The notes beneath the pieces are model-generated. The model was not told the DNA's origin, did not search any database, and saw only the letters and a list, made by a program, of their open reading frames with translations. DNA of 64,000 nt from JAAYUD01 sp963676865 (GTDB lineage: Bacteria; Bacteroidota; Bacteroidia; Bacteroidales; Bacteroidaceae), in contig CAXXSS010000001.1 of assembly GCA_963676865.2 (NCBI GenBank), positions 1,426,001 through 1,490,000 of the forward strand, written 5' to 3'. Below, piece by piece: positions 8,834 through 17,193 of this stretch (position 1 is its first letter; every line of letters starts with the position of its first letter). A program made the translations under genes and the position numbers.

Positions 8834-10491
8834 TACAAATGATTAGACGCTGTATGGGCTGGCTATGGTCGGCATCGAAAGGCATCCGCCTCCGGCTGTT
8901 CATCGATTCGCTCCTCGGATTGATACGTGTAGCGGCGGGTTTGACGTTTATCTACGTCAGCAAAGTATTGGTCGACCTGGCTACACACAGCCACAACGTC
9001 TCTTCCACTACCCTACTCGGCTACGGCGCCCTACTGGTGGCGCTTATTATCATAGAGCTGATGTCCAACATCTGTAGCTCGTGGCTCAGCAATCAGACAG
9101 AAATAAAGATGAAAAACCGCATTCGGCGCAACCTCTTCGCACACCTCATCAATGCCTATTGGGAAGGACACGAGAAGCTGCATAGCGGCGACATACTCAA
9201 CCGCCTGGAAGAAGATGTGCGCGTAGTGACCGATACCTTATGCCATTCGCTTCCGGCACTTTTCACCACCGGCGCCCAGCTCATCGCGGCGTTCGTCTTC
9301 CTGAGCCAAATGAACCTCACGCTCGCGCTATCCGTCATCTGCATCATGCCTTTCTTTCTGCTTGTCAGCAAAATCTACATCCGTCGGATGAGGAGTCTCA
9401 CCAAAGACATCCGAAACACCGACAGCAGCGTGCAGAGCATCTTGCAAGAAAGCATCCAACACCGCATCGTGATACAGACCATGGAGCAGAACGATGCCAT
9501 CACCAACAGGCTCAGCCGGCTGCAATCCACCCTCTACGGGCAGACGATGAAACGCACCCGCTTCACCCTCTTCTCGCGCAGCATGGTATCCGTCGGCTTT
9601 ATGGCAGGATACATCACGGCCTTCATGTGGAGCATCATCGAACTGCACAACGGAGCCATCACTTTCGGCGTAATGACAGCCTTCTTGCAATTGGTAGCTC
9701 AGATTCAAGGTCCCACCGTAGAACTCACCAAGCAGATACCGGGCTTCATCCATGCGTCTACCTCCATCGACCGGCTCACCGAGCTGGACAAGATACCCAC
9801 CGAAAAGATCTCCCGCCATCAGATGCTGACAGGCATTGCCGGCATCCGACTCACCGACATTTCTTTTCGCTACCTGCAAGGCGACAGAGATATATTCTCC
9901 CACTTTTCGTACGACTTCACTCCCGGCAGCCGCACCGCTATCGTAGGCGAGACGGGAGCCGGCAAGAGCACCATGATTCGCCTGATACTCTCGCTGCTCC
10001 ACCCGCAGCAGGGCAAAATGGAACTCTACAACAACCAAGGCCACGCCATTGCCATGGACGCCGGCAGCCGTTGCAATCTGGTCTACGTGCCCCAGGGCAA
10101 CAGCTTGCTGAGTGGCACCATACGCGACAATCTACTATTGGGCAATCCCGAGGCAACCGACAAGCAGATGTTCGAAGCACTCCATATTGCCTGCGCCGAC
10201 TTCGTTTCGGAGTTGCCCGACGGACTCGATTCGCACTGCGGAGAGCAAGGAGCTGGACTGAGCGAAGGACAGGCCCAGCGCATCGCCATTGCCCGCGGAC
10301 TGCTCCGTCCGGGCAGTATTCTGCTGCTCGACGAATTCAGTTCCTCGCTCGACGGCGACACCGAAAGCACCTTGATACAACGCCTACTGCATACCCGGCA
10401 GCAGAAAACAATGATCTTTATCACCCACCGCGAAATGATTCTGCAATACTGCAACAACGTTATCAAACTGGGTGGAGACAGCAGGTCCTAA
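8830..10491 (+). CDS. ABC transporter, fused membrane and ATPase domains
   Basis: 553 residues: a six-helix exporter membrane domain (about 15-310), then an ATPase domain with Walker A GETGAGKS (about 373-380), signature LSEGQ (about 477) and Walker B ILLLDEF (about 497-503). It acts as a dimer in the inner membrane. Coupling to a PqqD-like protein and an S26-like peptidase suggests export of a peptide or small modified product. It lacks an N-terminal C39 peptidase domain; the separate S26-like protein may replace that function (inference). G+C is high, giving long spurious frames on both strands. Confidence 0.88.
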   Translation: MIQMIRRCMGWLWSASKGIRLRLFIDSLLGLIRVAAGLTFIYVSKVLVDLATHSHNVSSTTLLGYGALLVALIIIELMSNICSSWLSNQTEIKMKNRIRRNLFAHLINAYWEGHEKLHSGDILNRLEEDVRVVTDTLCHSLPALFTTGAQLIAAFVFLSQMNLTLALSVICIMPFFLLVSKIYIRRMRSLTKDIRNTDSSVQSILQESIQHRIVIQTMEQNDAITNRLSRLQSTLYGQTMKRTRFTLFSRSMVSVGFMAGYITAFMWSIIELHNGAITFGVMTAFLQLVAQIQGPTVELTKQIPGFIHASTSIDRLTELDKIPTEKISRHQMLTGIAGIRLTDISFRYLQGDRDIFSHFSYDFTPGSRTAIVGETGAGKSTMIRLILSLLHPQQGKMELYNNQGHAIAMDAGSRCNLVYVPQGNSLLSGTIRDNLLLGNPEATDKQMFEALHIACADFVSELPDGLDSHCGEQGAGLSEGQAQRIAIARGLLRPGSILLLDEFSSSLDGDTESTLIQRLLHTRQQKTMIFITHREMILQYCNNVIKLGGDSRS

Positions 10492-10602
10492 TCGCTCCCT
10501 CATCCGTTCTATCTCTATCGGCCATTCACCCTATAGGCTATTTTTCTCCGCTCGAGGCAAGCATTCAATACAATAAAGAACGCTCCATATCGCAATAACG
10601 CA

Positions 10603-10658
10603 CAAAAAAAAAGAGCTTCGGTAGCCTTTTTTTCATATCAAGGAGTCCACCGAAGCCC
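10603..10658 (-). terminator. Terminator of the mscS gene
   Basis: On the minus strand GGGCTTCGGT pairs with ACCGAAGCTC across a 26-nt loop and runs into a long T tract (the A run at 10603-10612). It lies about 20 nt past the MscS stop. Confidence 0.75.
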
Positions 10659-10680
10659 TTTTCGAAGCGCCAAATAGCCA

Positions 10681-13017
10681 TCAATTGACTTCATGCACAT
10701 AGACGTCCCGTTGTGGAAAAGGTATTTCTATACCGTTTTCATTAAAGACATCATAAATATTTTCTTTTATCTTCGATATGGATGCCACCTTGGCAGCAAC
10801 AGGTACCCAAACAGACAGCACGAGTTCGATGCTGTTATCGCCAAAGTCATTGAACAGGATATTAGGCTTCCGTTCTTTATTGAAGCAATCGAGTGTGTCC
10901 AGACGATCGAGCACCAACTGGCGGGCCTGTTTCACATTGGTACCATAGGCCACCCCTACCGGAACAGAGACCATCTCGTATCCATGATTGCGGGTCAGAT
11001 TCTTAAAGTTTTTCTGAAACAGCTGGCTATTGAGGAAGGCTATTACCGAACCGTCCACCGGTTCTATCAGAGTAGACTGATAAGTAATGTCAATCACCTT
11101 ACCCCGTACACCGTCGCATTCAATAATATCGCCTACATTCAGACGGCCCGTCATCAAGGAGATGCCATAAAACAAATTCTCTATCGTGTCTTTCAATGCA
11201 AAACCAATACCTGTCGACATACCGCCGATAGCGACCACCAATCCGCTACGATTTATCTTCAAGATGATCATTGCCACCATGATGTAAAAGAACCAAACAA
11301 CAATCGTAGCGATATTCAAACCTATTGCCGATACCTGCTTATCGCCATTCTTAAACTTATGGGCTTTATAATACAACGCTTTGCCGGCATAGACAACGTA
11401 TTTAACAACGAAAAACAAAGCCACCGCCAACGACAGTTTCTCAAACGATATCTGAGCCACATTGTCTATATCCACGAAGTTATAACCAAAAATGGTACTG
11501 CACCATTCCGTCAGTTCGAATACGCTGGCCGCCCAATAAATACTGATCATCAAAGCATACACGGCAAATACCGGTACGATAACCCTACAGATCAAATCGT
11601 AAAACCAAGTGCGCGATATATCACGTTTTCCCTTGAACTTCTTATTCTCGTAAATGGACAATAAATCGTATACGCAAGTGATTGTCTGAATGGCAGTGAG
11701 CAGCATGATCCACCAGATCAGAATCTGCACACCCAACAGCGTATACCCTGCCCATGACACCACAACGGAGACAACCATTGCAAGTAATGAAATCCAAGTA
11801 TAGAAGAAATCGCTGCGACGTATGTTATTATTGTGGCGACGTACGGCGGACCATTGCCAAACAGTGGCGATGAGCATAAGCGGAGGGAAAAGCAGGTTGA
11901 CCAGCTCATTGGGAATAAAGACGATACGGAACACAATAACCACGAAGCCCGTAAAGATAATGGGGACATAGATGCGAAAGCCGCTATTGATCTGTTTCGA
12001 ATCGAAACGCACCAGCAAAGAGAACAATATGATACCCACCAACCAGGCATATTGCACCAGCAATTGCGAAGCCATAATAAAGAAATTATGAGTGATGACC
12101 AAATAGCGCAGCGCCATCAATATAACGGCAAAGGTGAGCATCGAAGCCGCAAAGGTGATATAAGGACGTTTCTTGCGCAATGCTTCCGTGTCGAAATGCC
12201 GACGCATCATCCAACGTATCACGACATAGCAAAGCAGAGACGAAACGATAAGATAAAACAGCACGACAACGAACAGATAGACCACAATCATGCCGCCCCA
12301 TTCCGAATGGGTTTTCGGGGTTATGGAATACTTATCGGACAAACTGCGCTGTGCTTGTTTGAAATAGCGGGGCATGTTGGACAGGATCTTAAAATAGCTG
12401 TCTCCACCATTAACGAACACATTCTTCTGAATATCGTTATAGCGTTTGAGGGCATAGCTGTTTATTTGTATCAATTTCTGCCCCATCATATTGCGCTGCT
12501 GCTGAAATTCTTTGAGCTGAGCCAAATGCGTTATAAGCTCTTTGCGAATGTCCATAGTCAGAAGGATACAAGCCCGACGATCGTCAAGTGCCTTTTTACT
12601 TCTGAGAACAAAAGGAGGAATACGCTGCAAGCTGGCTATAAGTCCGTTATATTGCTGAATACTTGTCAGTACACTGGTTTGAAACTGTTCAAACGGATTA
12701 TTACGATTGAAAAACTCATCATAGGCGGCAGTCGCTTCATGGCACGCATACGCCAAATCGAATATATAATCACTCTTCTGAGAGTAAAGCATCAGCGTGA
12801 TCTGGTCTATTTCTTCCGATCGCTGAACAAGAAATTTTTTACTCTCCTGCTGCCGTTTCTCAGTCATCAGTGTACGCATGTGCATCTCCTGTTGATAAGA
12901 CTCGAGTTCGGCCCGCAACACCGAAATGGTTTGCGACAGATCCTTCTCTTTGAGCACGGCCTGGGCTGATACTACCCCAAGCAGAACAAACAGGCAAAAA
13001 AATATTAGTTTTCTCAT
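10681..13017 (-). CDS. Large MscS-family mechanosensitive channel
   Basis: A tension-gated channel of the inner membrane that releases solutes on osmotic downshift. A signal peptide (MRKLIFFC...AQA) is followed by a long periplasmic coiled-coil region (about 20-230), several membrane helices (about 240-560), then the MscS core: the pore helix GGMSTGIGFALKDTIENL (about 590-607), the beta domain VGDIIECDGVRGKV, and the C-terminal vestibule. I start at MRKLIFF; an ATG four codons upstream is possible. About 778 residues places it with MscK/MscM-like large channels. It is monocistronic with its own promoter and terminator. Confidence 0.9.
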   Translation of the reverse strand: MRKLIFFCLFVLLGVVSAQAVLKEKDLSQTISVLRAELESYQQEMHMRTLMTEKRQQESKKFLVQRSEEIDQITLMLYSQKSDYIFDLAYACHEATAAYDEFFNRNNPFEQFQTSVLTSIQQYNGLIASLQRIPPFVLRSKKALDDRRACILLTMDIRKELITHLAQLKEFQQQRNMMGQKLIQINSYALKRYNDIQKNVFVNGGDSYFKILSNMPRYFKQAQRSLSDKYSITPKTHSEWGGMIVVYLFVVVLFYLIVSSLLCYVVIRWMMRRHFDTEALRKKRPYITFAASMLTFAVILMALRYLVITHNFFIMASQLLVQYAWLVGIILFSLLVRFDSKQINSGFRIYVPIIFTGFVVIVFRIVFIPNELVNLLFPPLMLIATVWQWSAVRRHNNNIRRSDFFYTWISLLAMVVSVVVSWAGYTLLGVQILIWWIMLLTAIQTITCVYDLLSIYENKKFKGKRDISRTWFYDLICRVIVPVFAVYALMISIYWAASVFELTEWCSTIFGYNFVDIDNVAQISFEKLSLAVALFFVVKYVVYAGKALYYKAHKFKNGDKQVSAIGLNIATIVVWFFYIMVAMIILKINRSGLVVAIGGMSTGIGFALKDTIENLFYGISLMTGRLNVGDIIECDGVRGKVIDITYQSTLIEPVDGSVIAFLNSQLFQKNFKNLTRNHGYEMVSVPVGVAYGTNVKQARQLVLDRLDTLDCFNKERKPNILFNDFGDNSIELVLSVWVPVAAKVASISKIKENIYDVFNENGIEIPFPQRDVYVHEVN

Positions 13018-13045
13018 TTCATCTATCATTCGCTATTTATCGTCA

Positions 13046-13077
13046 CAAATTTATGATTAAATTCTATAATCTACAAA
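13046..13077 (-). promoter_or_regulatory. Promoter of the mscS gene
   Basis: On the minus strand TTTG (13077-13074), 20 nt, then TAAATTTG (13053-13046) fit the Bacteroides consensus. The expected start is just ahead of the ATG at 13029 or 13017. Confidence 0.6.
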
Positions 13078-13095
13078 GAGCTATACTTTTTTAAA

Positions 13096-13121
13096 GTTAG
13101 CTATCCTCACGGACCACTAAC
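13096..13121 (-). repeat. Stem-loop motif, copy A
   Basis: On the minus strand GTTAG and CTAAC close a 16-nt loop, TGGTCCGTGAGGATAG. It lies between the thioredoxin-like pseudogene and the mscS promoter. One of six copies sharing the loop but not the stem sequence. Confidence 0.7.
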
Positions 13122-13179
13122 TGATAGCCTGCTCTTATCAAGCAAGCAGGAGAATCAATTTTCGAAACATGTCATATAC

Positions 13180-13449
13180 TACCTTACTCCTATAGGCAAT
13201 ATTTCTTTCTCAATATAATTTGAGATTTCTTCCACGCGGGCATCTTTCAGTAGCACCCGCTTATCTTTGTTGAGCAAATAAAGCGTCGGAATCGGAGGCA
13301 ACGAAAGGGTATACATCTGCCGCAAAGTAATGCTGCAAATGGGCGATGAAAGGCTGGTGGTAAGCTTTCCATATTCGCCAACAGTTCTTTTCGCGCCGCC
13401 TTTCCATCAGGATACTAGAATTTTTAATCATGATTTCATTCGTTTTCAT
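13180..13449 (-). pseudogene. Thioredoxin-like (DUF5106-type) gene remnant
   Basis: Reading leftward, one frame ends in ITLRQMYTLS, then PPIPTLYLLNKDKRVLLKDA, then VEEISNYIEKEILP and a TAG at 13182. This matches the C-terminus of the intact thioredoxin-like protein at 51.5-52.5 kb (IPTLYLLDKNKHVLLKD..QEIEDYL). The upstream part carrying CxxC is missing, and an ATG-led frame at 13449 is out of register with the conserved part. It is therefore a truncated, frameshifted relic of a second copy of that gene. Confidence 0.75.
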
Positions 13450-13503
13450 CCGTATATCTTTTTTAGTATAAGGCTTAAGGCCTGCTTTTATTCTCTCAAT
13501 CGT

Positions 13504-13779
13504 TTAGCATATATATATCAGCAATGTTTTCTCTGCGAAACTTACTTCAAGTCCTTTGCATTCCATGCCGGAAGCAAGGCACAACGAGAGAAACAGCATC
13601 AACAGCACTTCATTGACAGCCTTTATTTTCAAAAGATTTTTGCCATTCTTCTTTCCTTTCGTGGGGAACTCCTCCATATACCACAAATAAAACATCCTCA
13701 AGAGTACCGCCCACAAAGCAACGGCAAAGAAGAACATTCCACAAAGAAATAAATCCGTATTCAAAATGATCGTTTTCAT
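13504..13779 (-). CDS. Small hypothetical membrane protein
   Basis: 91 residues with two hydrophobic segments (about 10-35 and 55-75) separated by a basic stretch (KGKKNGKNLLKIK). I recognise no family. It lies between the thioredoxin-like relic and the DUF4906-FISUMP lipoprotein gene, all leftward, and could be a remnant or a short inner-membrane protein. In related loci a small membrane protein often precedes such thioredoxin-like lipoproteins, but I cannot assign a role. Confidence 0.45.
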   Translation of the reverse strand: MKTIILNTDLFLCGMFFFAVALWAVLLRMFYLWYMEEFPTKGKKNGKNLLKIKAVNEVLLMLFLSLCLASGMECKGLEVSFAEKTLLIYIC

Positions 13780-13883
13780 TTTTCTCTTTGTTCTATTCGT
13801 TTCTTATTCCCTCATGCAACGCACGGTATTTGTATAAGTAAAGAGACTAATACTCACTAGAGAGCATCATCTCTTTATTCCAT

Positions 13884-15398
13884 TTACTGCACCGTCCACA
13901 GACAAAAACCGGCAGAACGATCATCGGGATCATTTGCAAATGCCCCCCAACGATCGAAGAATAAACGATAGGCCCTAGTCCCGTCACTATAGGGAGTACT
14001 CGACCAATAACGACCTCCCGTGCCCTGGGCTGCCGGTGTATAATAATTGTAACCCGAAGCCGGCAGAAAGAAATAATTAGCAGTATTCGAAGGCATTCCC
14101 ACTACCGGCCCCGTCCAAGTTGCTTTAGTTGCCGTCCCTGCATCGAAGCCGCTTATATACTGTTTCTTCTTCACCCAAATACCGCCGGTATAGTCTGCAC
14201 CTGTCGAGGTATATCTCCATTTTGTCGTATTGTCCCAATAGACCCCCGCACCCAAGTACATCTGAATCTGGTCGTATGTGGGACATTTCGCACAGCTGTT
14301 GGTTGCCACTCCCGAAGTAATCGTATTATAGTTCTGTACATTCGAAACATAGGCAGCAGGAGCATCCCACATATAATATTTCAAGGCGAACGATTGCTCA
14401 TTAAGCGTCACCCGACTGTCTATTTGGTTGGCGCTCGTTATACTCACATTGTAGGTATATTGACTGTTGCGCTTCACGCTATAGTTACGGCAATTGTCGG
14501 CTCCCAGATAAATGCGATAAGTGGCCATATATCCTCCGGCCATGGCATAGATTTCCACGTATGTGGCATTGCTCGGAGCGTATTGTGCTTTTTGTTGTTG
14601 GTTGGTCACGTCGCCCTGGCTGCCGCTTATCGACAGGCGGTCGCCCCGACGATTTTCGTACATATAGAATATCACATTGCTTATCGAAGTCGTGTTCGTT
14701 ACCGGAGTATCAAGCCCTGCGAAAGGAGTATCGTCGCCTACTGCCACGTCGCTCGCACTGTTTTCGTTCGCATTCGGGCGAGCGATGTAATAGCTTCTTT
14801 GGGGCAGATTCTTGATGGCATAGCCCGTGATGGCGAAACCGCTCGCGGCGGTGACACTCAGACTGATCTTCGCCGCCATGCGTGCCACGCTCAGTCCCGT
14901 AATGGTCTGCATCGTTCCGCCACCGGATATGGTGACGCCGGTCAGGCATCCGCTCATCAGCAACACATTCTTGGGAGCTATTCCATCGACCGATGTCAGT
15001 GCGGCGGTGGTCAAGTTTTTCAGTTTCTCGATGGTCGATGCCGTAGTACCGCCAAACAGACTGCTGTCGCCCGTATTGGCTATGGCATAGATGGTATAGC
15101 CGCTACCGCTCACCGTGTTCATCGTGATGCTCGAACTTTGGGCATATCCGTGGCTCACCAGATGATCGCCACTATCGTAAATAAGGATGTGCATATCCGA
15201 TATGACACCATCGCCGACGGCGCGGCTCTGTATATCGCCCGATACCAAGGGGGCCACTTCAATACTGACAGCGGCTGCTTCTCCGACTTCCTCGCCCCGC
15301 ATGGACGTGATATCGGTACACCCCGAAACAAACAATAAGGGTAGCGCCAAAAGACCTATCAGCAGAAATTTGCCACGCATCATGAAATGTCTTATCAA
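13884..15398 (-). CDS. DUF4906-like fimbrial lipoprotein with FISUMP/lectin-like C-terminus
   Basis: 504 residues. Lipoprotein signal with FVSGC (Cys27). The N-terminal 330 residues look like a Bacteroides fimbrial accessory protein (DUF4906/Mfa2-like): VARMAAKISL, FYMYENRRGD, and YRIYLGADNCRNYSVKRNSQY are typical. The last 150 residues are a different module: SCAKCPTYDQIQMYLGAG, WVKKKQYISGFD, YFFLPASGY, RYWSSTPYS and GFCLW. This matches FISUMP-type ('Fibrobacter major paralogous') domains with a C-type-lectin-like fold. It probably sits at a fimbrial tip or on the cell surface and binds a ligand. It follows the FimA-like gene after an attenuator-like hairpin. Confidence 0.75.
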   Translation of the reverse strand: MIRHFMMRGKFLLIGLLALPLLFVSGCTDITSMRGEEVGEAAAVSIEVAPLVSGDIQSRAVGDGVISDMHILIYDSGDHLVSHGYAQSSSITMNTVSGSGYTIYAIANTGDSSLFGGTTASTIEKLKNLTTAALTSVDGIAPKNVLLMSGCLTGVTISGGGTMQTITGLSVARMAAKISLSVTAASGFAITGYAIKNLPQRSYYIARPNANENSASDVAVGDDTPFAGLDTPVTNTTSISNVIFYMYENRRGDRLSISGSQGDVTNQQQKAQYAPSNATYVEIYAMAGGYMATYRIYLGADNCRNYSVKRNSQYTYNVSITSANQIDSRVTLNEQSFALKYYMWDAPAAYVSNVQNYNTITSGVATNSCAKCPTYDQIQMYLGAGVYWDNTTKWRYTSTGADYTGGIWVKKKQYISGFDAGTATKATWTGPVVGMPSNTANYFFLPASGYNYYTPAAQGTGGRYWSSTPYSDGTRAYRLFFDRWGAFANDPDDRSAGFCLWTVQ

Positions 15399-15436
15399 CT
15401 CTCTTTATACTAACGTTTTTTTCTCTCTTAAGAAAG

Positions 15437-15469
15437 GGAGCTTTCAGAATAGATACTCCAAAAGCTCCC
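15437..15469 (-). terminator. Attenuator-like hairpin between fimbrillin and tip gene
   Basis: On the minus strand GGGAGCTTT pairs with AAAGCTCCC around a 15-nt loop, followed by TTCTT. It is a weak terminator by its short T run. It would let the FimA-like major subunit be made in excess over the downstream tip-type protein. Confidence 0.5.
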
Positions 15470-15491
15470 TAACAAAAATAATCGACACTAA

Positions 15492-16622
15492 TTAAAAATT
15501 AACAGTCTGACTCACGGTCAGATTCCATGGCGCAACCGTCACTGTGAGGGTGAGGGCGGCCGGTTCCATAAATTTATCGGGCGAATCTACGCCGATGCTT
15601 TGAATGGTAGCTGCTACCGAATAAATATTGTTGCGCTGAATACCCGTATTGCTCACACTGGCAGGCTGGCTGCTGCCGTCGACCGCCGTAATGACCGTAC
15701 CCGTCTGGCTCCGATTGATCACGGCAGGATAATACACATACGTTTTTGTCGTTGGAGCATTCACCGCGTCGGGATAGAAATATCCCCCGATGACCAACTT
15801 CGTGGCGGTCGTCTTGCTTGTACTTGTTATGCCCGTAGAGTAATAATTCTCAAAGGTGTAGTAATAATAAGGCGTCGTATAGGCAGTAGACGTTATATCC
15901 TGCGCCGGACTCAAAGCGTCGATCAGGCCGGTAGCTCCGGTAGAGGTCTTAGTACCGTCCCAACCATGAATGAGGTCGGTAGTGACCAGCTGGGTTGCAG
16001 GCAAAACGATGCCTACCGCCGACGTGCTTGCGGCATTGTACAAGAAGATCTTGTCTACCGAAAATTTGGCATTGGCATAAAGCCCCACCGGCGAAAAATT
16101 GGTGCTAAGGCTGGAGAGTTGCACACGAGCCACCAGGCGCGATATGGTAACGCTCGCCGTTGCCGTGGCTCCCGCTGTGAGTGTCACGCCCGAAACGTTT
16201 TCGCCCGACATAGGCAGATTGTTTGCCGTCTGGGCCAAAGTCAAGGTCTTGGCCCTGAAAGCGTCGGCCGTAGTCACTCCCTTAAATGCTCCCGAAGGGG
16301 CATTGGCCACCACGATAATATCTTGAGTCGTAGGCGTGGGCACACTGCCAATCGTTATCGTACCGTCGACAGCCAATGTACCTTCGGTTATCAAGGTGGT
16401 GCTGTGCGAGCTGTGGTCAAATAGTCCGATCGCAACCCGCGACACCTCATTTTCGTCTGTCTGCGTAGGCAGAGTTCCTGTTGCACGGCTCACAGCGCCG
16501 CCTGTCACCGTCAGTTTCAACGTTCCGGTCTGTCCCACATTAGGACCATTCGTACTGTTCGAGCACGAGCTAAACAGTGCCATCGTCATAAGCGCGGCAC
16601 CTAAAAAATACTTTGTTTTCAT
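15492..16622 (-). CDS. FimA/Mfa1-like major fimbrillin lipoprotein
   Basis: 376 residues. Lipoprotein signal ending FSSC (Cys20). The N-terminal domain has the P. gingivalis FimA-type pattern: strands with SRVAIGLFD, DIIVVANAP, then SRLVARVQLSSLS, where fimbrillins carry the Arg processed on assembly. The C-terminal domain ends in alternating strands LTLTVTVAPWNLTVSQTV, as expected for the donor strand. It probably polymerises into the shaft of a Bacteroidetes type V pilus. It is followed by a DUF4906-FISUMP protein that may cap or anchor it. Codons are GC-richer than in the flanking lipoprotein genes. Confidence 0.8.
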   Translation of the reverse strand: MKTKYFLGAALMTMALFSSCSNSTNGPNVGQTGTLKLTVTGGAVSRATGTLPTQTDENEVSRVAIGLFDHSSHSTTLITEGTLAVDGTITIGSVPTPTTQDIIVVANAPSGAFKGVTTADAFRAKTLTLAQTANNLPMSGENVSGVTLTAGATATASVTISRLVARVQLSSLSTNFSPVGLYANAKFSVDKIFLYNAASTSAVGIVLPATQLVTTDLIHGWDGTKTSTGATGLIDALSPAQDITSTAYTTPYYYYTFENYYSTGITSTSKTTATKLVIGGYFYPDAVNAPTTKTYVYYPAVINRSQTGTVITAVDGSSQPASVSNTGIQRNNIYSVAATIQSIGVDSPDKFMEPAALTLTVTVAPWNLTVSQTVNF

Positions 16623-17193
16623 TGCTTTGATTTAAAAAAGTGTTTAGTTTGATTTTAAAAAAGAGGTCTATTTTGATTTTCAATCACTGTCGTTGTCTAC
16701 TATGGCTTGCTTCTTCAGCTTTTATAGCCTTTCGAAGCCTCGGATTCCAATCGATTGGGGCTGGGAAATGGTTTTCGAAGCTCGGATTGCAATTATTTGG
16801 TTAACAAAAGCTAAATCATAGACTCCAATTCGCTTGCTTTGTTAAAAAACCAATTATGAACCTCAAAAAGCAATCACTTGGTTAAAGGAAGCCAAATATG
16901 CAATGCATTTTTAACTTCCGGAGCCCCAGCAGACCAAAATGAGGCTCATTTTCCACTTCCGAGGGCTAATCGATTGCTTCACGAGGGTCATTTTGCATTT
17001 CGACAGCACCATTGATATCCATTTAACGTTTTCATTTACCTAGAAAAAATTAGAGTGTCATTAATACAGCTATATATACCGCTCATTCTTTCTCATTGGC
17101 TACCACTTTGCTCAACTTACCGTCTACAGGCAGATACAGATACGTCGTAAATAACGATTGAAGCCACAATAGACTATAAGTTCTGAGAGGACA
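16623..17193. other. 570-bp intergenic region with degenerate repeats
   Basis: No gene seen. Between about 16730 and 16970 there are loosely repeated units of roughly 40 bp built on a CGGATTNCAAT...TTGG pattern (for example near 16738 and 16780) and two ATCGATT sites (near 16752 and 16968). No consensus promoter could be placed for the downstream fimbrillin gene. Confidence 0.4.

Noticed and set aside
9240..10598. A 452-codon open frame on the plus strand in another register of the ABC transporter gene
   Set aside because: Its product is rich in His, Arg, Pro and Gln with no motif, while the overlapping frame encodes a full ABC transporter. It is a by-product of high G+C.
11833..12969. A 378-codon plus-strand frame opposite the MscS gene
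   Set aside because: No recognisable motif, and the minus strand encodes a complete channel protein with its own promoter and terminator.
14394..15338. A 314-codon plus-strand frame opposite the DUF4906-FISUMP gene
   Set aside because: The composition is that of an antisense shadow, and the minus-strand gene has a clear lipoprotein signal and conserved motifs.
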